Source: JBHIFE01 sp046760985 (GTDB lineage Bacteria > Chloroflexota > Dehalococcoidia > Dehalococcoidales > RBG-16-60-22). Taken from it: 14,012 nucleotides of DNA. This document shows positions 6,434-12,606 of this stretch, piece by piece (positions within the stretch are counted from its first letter, which is position 1; each line of letters starts with the position of its first letter). The DNA lies in the NCBI GenBank assembly GCA_046760985.1, contig JBHIFE010000033.1, forward strand, positions 1 through 14,012, read 5' to 3'. The translations under genes and the position numbers were made by a program. The notes beneath the pieces are model-generated. The model worked only from the letters and a program-made list of their open reading frames with translations, did not search any database and was not told the DNA's origin.

Positions 6434-6856
6434 GTGAAACAACACGAAGATATAGTTAGTAAATTAAGTGAGCAAGGGTATCGGTTGACGCCACAGCGAA
6501 TGATGGTTTTATCAGCTATTGAGAATACCGACAACCACATTAGCGCTGAGGAAATCTACGCCCAGGTAATAGCTAAATATCCTCATGTTAACATCTCAAC
6601 CGTTTATCGCACTCTGGAGCTTCTCAAACGACTTGGCTTGGTGACTGAGACTGACTTGGGGGGAGGCCGGGTGAGATATCACCCTGCTGACAAAGGACAC
6701 CATCATCATTTGGTCTGTCAGGAGTGCGGTAGGATAATTGATCTTGACGAATCGGTGCTATCTTCTCTGAAGGGCATGTTGCTCCGTGAGTATAAATTCA
6801 GTGCTGACTTGAGGCATCTGGCAATCTTTGGTCGCTGTGGGAATTGTAGCCAATAA
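6434..6856 (+). CDS. Fur-family metal-dependent transcriptional regulator
   Basis: The 140-residue protein has the Fur layout: a winged helix at about 10-85 with RLTPQRMMVLSAI and the recognition region NISTVYRTLELLKRLGLV, then a dimerisation and metal-binding domain. Metal ligands visible are the HHHH run at 89-92, CQEC (Cys95, Cys98), His128 and CGNC (Cys135, Cys138), so the structural Cys4 zinc site is complete. Sequence alone does not decide between iron (Fur), zinc (Zur), peroxide (PerR) or other sensing. The start is GTG, with only weak ribosome-binding sequence. A TTGCAA-type operator overlaps its own promoter and an equivalent site precedes the membrane-protein gene downstream, suggesting self-repression and a local target. 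Confidence 0.93.
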   Translation: MKQHEDIVSKLSEQGYRLTPQRMMVLSAIENTDNHISAEEIYAQVIAKYPHVNISTVYRTLELLKRLGLVTETDLGGGRVRYHPADKGHHHHLVCQECGRIIDLDESVLSSLKGMLLREYKFSADLRHLAIFGRCGNCSQ

Positions 6857-6872
6857 TTTTTTTAGTTATTTA

Positions 6873-6911
6873 TTGCAAGTTGTTGCAGATGCATTTAATA
6901 GCAACTATCCT
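6873..6911 (+). promoter_or_regulatory. Second TTGCAA-N4-TTGCAG operator/promoter, membrane-protein pair
   Basis: TTGCAA (6873-6878), GTTG, TTGCAG (6883-6888), then 17 bases, then TATCCT (6906-6911). The order and every spacing equal those in front of the Fur-family gene; only the -10 is weaker. It starts 17 bases after the regulator's stop and lies 95 bases upstream of the next start codon. A shared operator is the simplest reading. Confidence 0.45.
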
Positions 6912-7006
6912 TAATGAGCTTTTTGAGAAGGGAGGTGAGACACGCGTAATCTGAAACAGAAAATTTTGAGGGGTAATTGAAGTAATAATTAAAAGGAGGG
7001 AGAAGG

Positions 7007-7432
7007 ATGGCATGTTTTCTAGTACCTATGGCAGAGGCTATCGGGATAAGCGTTGCGCAGAAGGTTGTGGAGAAGAGAGAGAGGAAAGTCGGTGAGGAAA
7101 AGGCTGAAAAAAGGAGGTTGAGCTGGAGCCGGAGGTTAAGCTGGCTGAATAAACTATTATGGGGTGGAGTTATACTGTTGGCAATCGAGCATATATGGCA
7201 TGGAGAGGTTGTCCCCTGGCCGCCATTTTTAACAGCGATGAAAAATCCGGTAGAGATACCTGCAATGCTTCATGAGATGGCAACAATTGGTGTAGCTATG
7301 GCTGTAGTGGTAACAGTCGTCTGGGCAATAATGGTTATGATTGCTGAACGACGAGAAAAGGCTAAGGCTATGCCCAAAGAGAGAAAAGCAGGAGTTTCGT
7401 CAACGTCTTACTTCAAGCGAGCTAAAATTTAG
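7007..7432 (+). CDS. Small membrane protein of unknown function, first of a pair
   Basis: I do not know a characterised homologue. The 141-residue product opens with a short hydrophobic segment (MACFLVPMAEAIGISVAQKVV), continues with a strongly basic stretch (20-45), then a helix at about 48-63 running into EHIWHGEVVPWPPF, and a second helix at 92-112, ending in a basic tail. His62, His65 and His89 flank the helices and could take part in metal binding, but that is speculation. The start has an excellent AAAGGAGGGAG. It follows the Fur-family gene by 150 bases with a matching operator-like site, and the next gene, also a small membrane protein, follows by 86 bases. It may work in metal or redox homeostasis under that regulator. 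Confidence 0.8.
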   Translation: MACFLVPMAEAIGISVAQKVVEKRERKVGEEKAEKRRLSWSRRLSWLNKLLWGGVILLAIEHIWHGEVVPWPPFLTAMKNPVEIPAMLHEMATIGVAMAVVVTVVWAIMVMIAERREKAKAMPKERKAGVSSTSYFKRAKI

Positions 7433-7445
7433 AGCGGACTTTTGG

Positions 7446-7478
7446 TAGAGCTACGAAGTTGTTCTGTCAGAAGCTCTA
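7446..7478 (+). other. Short inverted repeat between the two membrane-protein genes
   Basis: TAGAGCT (7446-7452) and AGCTCTA (7472-7478) could form a 7-bp stem with a 19-base loop. No T-tract follows, so it is not an evident terminator; it might stabilise or process a shared mRNA. Confidence 0.25.
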
Positions 7479-7518
7479 TCCGACTAAGGAACATGAACCT
7501 TTTAGTAGGAGGTGACGT

Positions 7519-7815
7519 ATGTGGTTTATAATTGCTGCCCTGGCAGCGATAATTACAACTGCAATATGGTATATAAAGGCTCCAGAGGACAAATATAAGC
7601 TGGGCTTTTTAAGTTTGATATTCTGGGGTGCAACACTGATGTGGTTTGTTGACCACTTGATGGGATATTTGATGGAAGGGGGAGAGTTTTTTGAAATAAA
7701 CTTAGATGCAATGATACTTGGAGTTGTTGTAATTATTGTTGCCCTTATAACATGGGAAATTGTTCTACTGGGCAGTGATCCTAAAGGAGTTTTGAAAAGA
7801 GTTTCAAAAAGGTAA
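7519..7815 (+). CDS. Small three-helix membrane protein, second of a pair
   Basis: The 98-residue protein is mostly membrane: helices at about 1-18, 29-49 and 63-85, with a short acidic loop between the last two (EGGEFFEINLD, 53-63) and a basic C-terminus (KGVLKRVSKR). A WFVDH motif at 42-46 puts a charged Asp-His pair in or near the second helix. No characterised family is recognised. GGAGGTGA stands three bases before the ATG, an excellent ribosome-binding site. It follows the other small membrane protein by 86 bases on the same strand and is probably cotranscribed; the two may form a complex. A possible terminator follows. Confidence 0.8.
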   Translation: MWFIIAALAAIITTAIWYIKAPEDKYKLGFLSLIFWGATLMWFVDHLMGYLMEGGEFFEINLDAMILGVVVIIVALITWEIVLLGSDPKGVLKRVSKR

Positions 7816-7895
7816 AGAGGAGTGTAGACCATATTTGGTATGGTGAGCTATTTCTCATCTCTGAGAGTGTGGCTAAGGACTTATCTTTAGGCGGT

Positions 7896-7943
7896 GGATT
7901 ACTGCTACGGTATTTGCTTGCTGGGGCGTAATCCTCGTTTTTT
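7896..7943 (+). terminator. Possible rho-independent terminator after the Fur-linked genes
   Basis: GGATTAC (7896-7902) pairs with GTAATCC (7928-7934), followed by TCG and a run of six T (7938-7943). The loop of 25 bases is long, which lowers confidence. It lies in the 175-base gap between the membrane-protein gene and nadC, which converge. A smaller hairpin, ACCATA-TTTGG-TATGGT, is at 7828-7844. Confidence 0.4.
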
Positions 7944-7990
7944 ATAATGTGGCAAACGGGATTTGTTGGTGGTCTCTTTCTCTCGGCAAC

Positions 7991-8860
7991 TTAGAAGAGT
8001 TTGAGGGTCTGTGGCTCAAGCTCAAGACTGATGTCTAGGGCTTTGGCAGAATGAGTAAGAGCACCAATGGAGATCATATTAACTCCGGCTTTAGCCGCAC
8101 TCTGTACATTAGCCAGCGTAATCCCTCCAGAGGCTTCAGTCTTAACCTGACTTGGTAGCAAGCTCACTACACGGTGCATTTCGTCAGGGCTCATATTGTC
8201 CAGCATAATTATATCAGCCCCAGCCTCAGCGGCATCTAAGGCTTCTTGGACAGTGCCAACTTCTACTTCAACTGTCACTCCCTTTGGGGCATTTTGTTTT
8301 GCCTTGGCAATGATGTCCTTCAAGCTCATGCCCAGGGCACGCAGTGCGGCTAGATGGTTATCTTTAATTAGGATGCTCTCGCCCAGGTGCAGGCGGTGGT
8401 TTTTCCCGCCACCCATGCGCACCGCATACTTCTCCAGTAATCTGAGACCGGGAGTGGTTTTGCGGGTATCGGTGATATCGACAACGAAGCCGCGGGTTTT
8501 GGCTACATATTTGGCTGTCTGTGAAGCAATGCCACTGAGTTTTTGCAGAAAATTGAGAGCTACCCGCTCGGCTTTGAGGATACTGGCTACTCTACCCGAA
8601 ATAGTGACTACTATGTCTCCGGGCTGAACTTTGGTTCCGTCTTTAACAAGTACTTCTACTTGGAGTGAGGGGTCAACTCGGAGGAAAACCTTGTTGGCTA
8701 CCTCGCCACCAGCAACTATGCCGTTTTCTTTAATTAGTATAGATGCTTTACCTTGTAAGTTAGGTGGCAGTAATACTTCACTAGTTATATCCCCGTGACT
8801 TATATCTTCAGCCAGGGCAAGGTCTATAACATTATCAACTTGTTCTTCAGATAGCTGCAT
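7991..8860 (-). CDS. nadC: Nicotinate-nucleotide pyrophosphorylase (quinolinate phosphoribosyltransferase)
   Basis: NadC converts quinolinate and PRPP to nicotinate mononucleotide, CO2 and pyrophosphate, the third step of de novo NAD synthesis, in the cytoplasm. The 289-residue length is standard. Clear signatures are DTRKTTPGLR at 131-140, GGGKNHRLHLGE at 150-161, KDNHL at 166-170, EVEVGT near 198-203, ASGGI at 243-247 and SIGALTHS at 254-261, which line the active site of the alpha/beta barrel. It is the last gene of the minus-strand run, 15 bases after the HgcAB-like gene, without an obvious Shine-Dalgarno sequence, so it probably relies on the upstream transcript. Confidence 0.97.
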   Translation of the reverse strand: MQLSEEQVDNVIDLALAEDISHGDITSEVLLPPNLQGKASILIKENGIVAGGEVANKVFLRVDPSLQVEVLVKDGTKVQPGDIVVTISGRVASILKAERVALNFLQKLSGIASQTAKYVAKTRGFVVDITDTRKTTPGLRLLEKYAVRMGGGKNHRLHLGESILIKDNHLAALRALGMSLKDIIAKAKQNAPKGVTVEVEVGTVQEALDAAEAGADIIMLDNMSPDEMHRVVSLLPSQVKTEASGGITLANVQSAAKAGVNMISIGALTHSAKALDISLELEPQTLKLF

Positions 8861-8875
8861 AATATATAGATACTA

Positions 8876-9943
8876 CTACTGATAAAAATTTTCAACCGGT
8901 GTGCCTATAGAGATAGCCTGCTCGGGGCATTGCTTAAAGCAGGCAGTACAATTTTCGCATTTTTCTGCCTCTGAAACAATCGCTTTTTTAGTCTCTTTAT
9001 CTAATTCATAAACTCCTCGTGGACAGACATCCACACAGATGCCACAACCATTGCAGTCTTCAGGGTTCACCGCTACCTTGAACCGACCCGGTCCCTTAGT
9101 TAGTCCTCTTTCTTGAGTCCAGATTACCCACTCACTATGAAACAGGGGTGAACTCCCCGGAAAGTCAATACCTATAATGCCGGCAATAAAAACTGTACTC
9201 AGGCTCAGAATCAATATATCCTTTATACCCCACTGGCTGGCGAAGAGACCGAAAGCAGCTACACCTACAGCCAACATCCCTCCAGTAACTAGCGCTGTGA
9301 CCAGGCTTGGCTTACCCGGTAGCCAGAAGTAAAGGGTAAATAGAAGTAAAGCTAATACCCAGATTAAGGGTACGATTGCTGGCAAGAGATTCCTCCACAG
9401 TATAGCAAACAGGATGCCGATTAGAATTGTCATGGGGAATGCCCACATCGCTGCCATCTCCAGTCGTTGTATAAGGGGGAATTCCACCAGATTCATTTTA
9501 GCTGTTTTCTGGAAACCGTTCTTTATATATGGGGGGATATAGCGGGCATAAACGGGACCAAATTTAGCATGCCACCCGGTCTTATCGTGAATCTCTTTAG
9601 GATTTACTCCAGAGGCACAGAGTTGGGGCAAAACCAGCTGACGATGGTCAACCATCCCACCTATGTCTGAGGTTTTGATGGCGGATACTACTTGGTCAGC
9701 GGTGAAATGTCCCCCTTTGGCAGCACACCAGACATTTATTCCCTTAGTATTGACGACCAAAAGGTAGCAATCTATCTCGTTCTGGGTGAGAACCCTAGCT
9801 ACCCTTCTCACTGTCAAATCAAAGTTGGCAGTAACAAATACCGGGGAATGCTGATTAGGCTTACCAAAGACCCTAAGCCCGGTCTTAGTGGGGAAGGGGA
9901 GACTTCTAAGAAGGGTCTCAATCAAAGACCTGATAAAATCCAT
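8876..9943 (-). CDS. HgcAB-like fusion: membrane corrinoid protein joined to 2[4Fe-4S] ferredoxin
   Basis: The 355-residue protein resembles mercury-methylation proteins HgcA and HgcB joined in one chain. Residues about 25-160 match the HgcA corrinoid domain: SPVFVTANFDLT (33-44), LLVVNTKGINVWCAA (61-75) with Cys73 at the position of the cobalt-coordinating Cys of the cap helix, and HRQLVLPQL (100-108). Residues about 163-260 form four or five membrane helices, ending in DFPGSSP, comparable to the HgcA C-terminus. Residues 290-347 are a ferredoxin with two CX2CX2CX3C motifs (Cys297/300/303/307 and 329/332/335/339). The canonical NVWCAAGK appears here as NVWCAAKG, and the chain ends eight residues after the ferredoxin without the extra cysteines of true HgcB. 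Fused proteins of this kind are known from Thermococcales and other anaerobes; those tested did not, to my knowledge, methylate mercury. The substrate is therefore open. The start lies five bases after the methyltransferase stop; no Shine-Dalgarno sequence is visible, so coupling is likely. Confidence 0.9.
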   Translation of the reverse strand: MDFIRSLIETLLRSLPFPTKTGLRVFGKPNQHSPVFVTANFDLTVRRVARVLTQNEIDCYLLVVNTKGINVWCAAKGGHFTADQVVSAIKTSDIGGMVDHRQLVLPQLCASGVNPKEIHDKTGWHAKFGPVYARYIPPYIKNGFQKTAKMNLVEFPLIQRLEMAAMWAFPMTILIGILFAILWRNLLPAIVPLIWVLALLLFTLYFWLPGKPSLVTALVTGGMLAVGVAAFGLFASQWGIKDILILSLSTVFIAGIIGIDFPGSSPLFHSEWVIWTQERGLTKGPGRFKVAVNPEDCNGCGICVDVCPRGVYELDKETKKAIVSEAEKCENCTACFKQCPEQAISIGTPVENFYQ

Positions 9944-9948
9944 CAGTT

Positions 9949-10611
9949 TTATGTTACCACTTTTCTGGCTTGGAATAACCTTATTGTTCCCAAAAGGTAG
10001 CTTTTTACTTTTATTATACTGAATTTTGCTTGTCTCAGGTTCTCATCCAGACTGGCAACAGCCCGAGTGGTAGTCTGGGTGAAAATATAAGCAATTATGG
10101 TAAAGGGGAGGCGGAACAGAAATAGTAGAAACTTAGCCAAGAGGCTCTGGGGCATAATTTCGTCAGCAATTAATAGGATGCCATTTGCCTTCAGAACCCG
10201 ATGGCACTGTTTCAGCACAAAACTTATTTCTTCCCTGGATAGCTCACTGAAAACCAGGGTGCTGGCTATCACATCGAAGCTGTTATCAGCAAAGGCGGTA
10301 TCCATATCCATGGCGCTCACTCTGAGTAGCTTGATATTCTTGGCTAACCCTGTTTTATTAATTTTCCTGCGGGCGATAGCTAGCATCTTGGGGGATAGGT
10401 CAACGCCGGTAACCTCGGCTCCCTTTGCTGCACACAGGATGGCTAGGCTGCCGGTGCCACAGCCAAGGTCTAAAACTCTATCACCTCTACCAATAAATTC
10501 ATCAATAATATCCTGTTTCAGTCGTCTGAGCCTACCCAGGGTCAAGATATTAATCCCGGCATCATATCTTTCCGGGGCTGATTCCAGAAGCTTCATAAAG
10601 ACATAGGACAT
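9949..10611 (-). CDS. cpaM: Class I SAM-dependent methyltransferase, CpaM-like
   Basis: The 220-residue protein is a Rossmann-fold methyltransferase: motif I VLDLGCGTG at 46-54, the acidic residue of motif II in GVDLSPKML (Asp71), and SFDVIASTLVFSEL at 111-124. Residues 159-180 (FLLFLFRLPFTIIAYIF core) are strongly hydrophobic and may anchor it to the membrane. The N-terminus (MSYVFMKLLESAPERYD) and its place directly before an HgcAB-like fusion match what I recall of the corrinoid protein-associated methyltransferase CpaM; the name rests on that and is less secure than the methyltransferase call. It could methylate the corrinoid partner, its cofactor or a shared substrate. AGGAGA precedes the ATG. 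It starts 37 bases after nadB and ends five bases before the fusion gene. A UbiE- or PmtA-like enzyme is the main alternative. Confidence 0.82.
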   Translation of the reverse strand: MSYVFMKLLESAPERYDAGINILTLGRLRRLKQDIIDEFIGRGDRVLDLGCGTGSLAILCAAKGAEVTGVDLSPKMLAIARRKINKTGLAKNIKLLRVSAMDMDTAFADNSFDVIASTLVFSELSREEISFVLKQCHRVLKANGILLIADEIMPQSLLAKFLLFLFRLPFTIIAYIFTQTTTRAVASLDENLRQAKFSIIKVKSYLLGTIRLFQARKVVT

Positions 10612-10648
10612 AGCATCTCCTAAACATTCGGAAAGCGTGCTGGACCTA

Positions 10649-12193
10649 TCATTTTGCGGTGAATGTAATGTGGCGTTGCCATTGGGGGGAGCTCTTTGGG
10701 AAATCAGACCGGAAATGAGCTCCGCGACTTTCCTCTCGGAGAAGGGCTGCCTCGGTTACTAATCGACCGGTCAGCACTAGGTTGTTCAGTTCGTAGGAAG
10801 GGCGGTCGGTAGGCTTGGGTAACGATTTTTGCCAGGCAGCCAGGATATCGGCGGCTTGGGTCAGGTTTTCCCGGTTACGGATGGCGCCTACCTTATCCCC
10901 GAGTAGTTGTTGCAAAGCAGAAAGGCTGGCTTCGGGCATAGTCTCCGGAACCTGTCTCTGGCTTAACAGGTGGTGAATTTCTGTGTCCTTGGTAACACCG
11001 GGCGTCCTTTGCTTAATCCCTTTTCTGGTTTTTTCCACAATTCTCTTACTGAATACAACCACTTCAAGCATTGAGTTTGACGCTAACCGATTTGCCCCAT
11101 GTACCCCAGTGCAGGCAACTTCACCAGTGGCGAATAATCCGGCAATATTGGTTTCTCCCCAGGTATTGGTCTTGATACCACCCATCATATAGTGGGCGGC
11201 TGGTGCCACCGGTACTAGCTCTTTAGTAATATCTAAGCCATGAGCCAGACAGAACCGGTAGATGTTAGGGAAACGGGTGGTGATAACATAAGCTGATAAG
11301 TGGGTAACATCAATGAAGACTCTATCTGAACCTGTTTTTTTCATTTCATATAATATACTGCGGGTTACTATGTCACGGGGTGCCAGCTCGCCTTCTGGTG
11401 TGTAGTCAGGCATGAAGCGATAGCCATCCACATTGCGTAGTATCCCTCCTTCACCCCTGACAGCTTCAGATATAAGGAAGGGGGTTACCCCGGGCAGGCT
11501 CAGGGCGGTGGGGTGGAACTGGAAAAACTCCATATCAACAATCTCTGCCCCGGCTTTAAAGGCGAGGGCGATGCCGTCACCGGTAGCTATATCGGAGTTA
11601 GTATTGAACTTAAATAGCTGCCCGGCACCACCGGTAGCCAGAATTAGGGAATGACACTCAAATTCCTCAATAGAGCCAGTGCGGCAGTCAAGGGCTTTTA
11701 TTCCCCTAACTACTCCCTTTTCCACCAGAATCTCAATAGCCAGGCAATCTTCAAGTAGCTTGATTTTAGCTGAGCGTACCTGTTTGCTCAGCGTAACTTC
11801 AATGTGTTCGCCAGTGGCATCCCCACCAGCATGTAAGATACGCGGAACACTATGAGCTGCCTCCATAGTCAGGGCAATCTCTCCATCAAGGGTGTCAAAG
11901 GGTACCCCAAAGTTGACGAGTTCAGCGATGCGAGCCGGGGCTTCATTGACTAAGATACGTACCGCCTCTTCATTACACAGACCACCTCCAGCGGCTATGG
12001 TATCCTGAAAGTGAAGCTCAGGGGAATCACCTCTGCCTATGGCAGCAGCGATACCCCCCTGGGCATATTTAGTGTTGCAGTCATCAATACTGCCTTTGGT
12101 TATCACCAGCACGCTCCCCTGCTCTTTTGCCAGTAGAGCAGTATATAGCCCGGCAATACCACTACCCACTATGATATAGTCATAATAAGCCAT
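10649..12193 (-). CDS. nadB: L-aspartate oxidase
   Basis: NadB is an FAD enzyme that oxidises L-aspartate to iminoaspartate, the first step of de novo NAD synthesis; in anaerobes fumarate can accept the electrons. In 514 residues it shows the dinucleotide-binding GSGIAGL (10-16), the NTKYAQGGIAAA segment, HPTAL, SEAVRGEGG, RDIVTRSI with an active-site Arg, HYMMGGI and GLFATGEVACTGVHGANRLASNSMLE, then the helical C-terminal domain with ESRGAHFRSDFP. The EVACTGVHGANRLASNS sequence and the lack of a long C-terminal extension separate NadB from fumarate reductase/succinate dehydrogenase flavoproteins. It sits 55 bases after yajC; the ribosome-binding site is weak. Its product feeds NadA, which is not in the window, before NadC acts. 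Confidence 0.97.
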   Translation of the reverse strand: MAYYDYIIVGSGIAGLYTALLAKEQGSVLVITKGSIDDCNTKYAQGGIAAAIGRGDSPELHFQDTIAAGGGLCNEEAVRILVNEAPARIAELVNFGVPFDTLDGEIALTMEAAHSVPRILHAGGDATGEHIEVTLSKQVRSAKIKLLEDCLAIEILVEKGVVRGIKALDCRTGSIEEFECHSLILATGGAGQLFKFNTNSDIATGDGIALAFKAGAEIVDMEFFQFHPTALSLPGVTPFLISEAVRGEGGILRNVDGYRFMPDYTPEGELAPRDIVTRSILYEMKKTGSDRVFIDVTHLSAYVITTRFPNIYRFCLAHGLDITKELVPVAPAAHYMMGGIKTNTWGETNIAGLFATGEVACTGVHGANRLASNSMLEVVVFSKRIVEKTRKGIKQRTPGVTKDTEIHHLLSQRQVPETMPEASLSALQQLLGDKVGAIRNRENLTQAADILAAWQKSLPKPTDRPSYELNNLVLTGRLVTEAALLREESRGAHFRSDFPKSSPQWQRHITFTAK

Positions 12194-12248
12194 TTGATTA
12201 CTTCTACCACTTTAATTAATTAGCCGGTATAAAGTTGCTAAACAATCC

Positions 12249-12593
12249 CTATTTCTCTCGTCGGCTGATTACACTGCCTTTAGCTATCCTGATGGTCGCT
12301 CCTGATTCTACTTTCAGGACGACACTCTCATCACTGATACTTTCAATTACCCCGTAAATTCCACCGGCGGTAATTACATTGTCACCCTTTCGCAGTTCTT
12401 GCACTAATTCATCGTGTTGCTTCTGTCGCTTACGCTGTGGTCTGATGAGGAGGACATAGAAAATAGCAACCATCAATAGCAGAAGGATAATTATTGTCCA
12501 GTCAAATCCTCCCTCAGCCTCCGGTGATGGAGCACAGCCGCCGATAAACAGTAAAAGAGCGACAAGCAATCCTACTATTAACCCCTTTAACAT
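12249..12593 (-). CDS. yajC: Preprotein translocase subunit YajC, with lipobox
   Basis: YajC is an accessory subunit of the SecDF-YajC membrane complex. The family core is at about 30-110: one membrane helix (WTIIILLLLMVAIFYVLLI, 32-50) followed directly by RPQRKRQKQH and the conserved LVQELRKGDNVITAGGIYGVIESI, ending in a small beta domain. It is unusual that a second hydrophobic segment precedes the helix: residues 1-19 read as a lipoprotein signal ending in FIGGC, with Cys20 as the putative lipidated residue. Total length (114) is normal for YajC. GGAGGG lies three bases before the ATG. It follows miaB by 13 bases; secD and secF are not in the window. Confidence 0.95.
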   Translation of the reverse strand: MLKGLIVGLLVALLLFIGGCAPSPEAEGGFDWTIIILLLLMVAIFYVLLIRPQRKRQKQHDELVQELRKGDNVITAGGIYGVIESISDESVVLKVESGATIRIAKGSVISRREK

Positions 12594-12606
12594 TTTCCCT
12601 CCTTAT

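Noticed and set aside
7840..8038. Hydrophobic translation between the last membrane-protein gene and nadC, suggesting a broken small gene
   Set aside because: A frame containing RRWITATVFACWGVILVFYN is open from about 7880, but it has no usable start before a stop, runs into the antisense of nadC and overlaps a better terminator candidate. Frameshifted remnant is possible but unsupported.
8876..9943. Calling the fusion a true mercury methylase (hgcA plus hgcB)
   Set aside because: The domain order fits, but the GK to KG change and the missing tail cysteines make mercury activity doubtful, so I name it HgcAB-like without a symbol.
12194..12248. Separate promoter for nadB
   Set aside because: A TTGTTT with 17-base spacing is present, but the -10 (TAATTA) matches poorly; the tight spacing to yajC suits read-through better.
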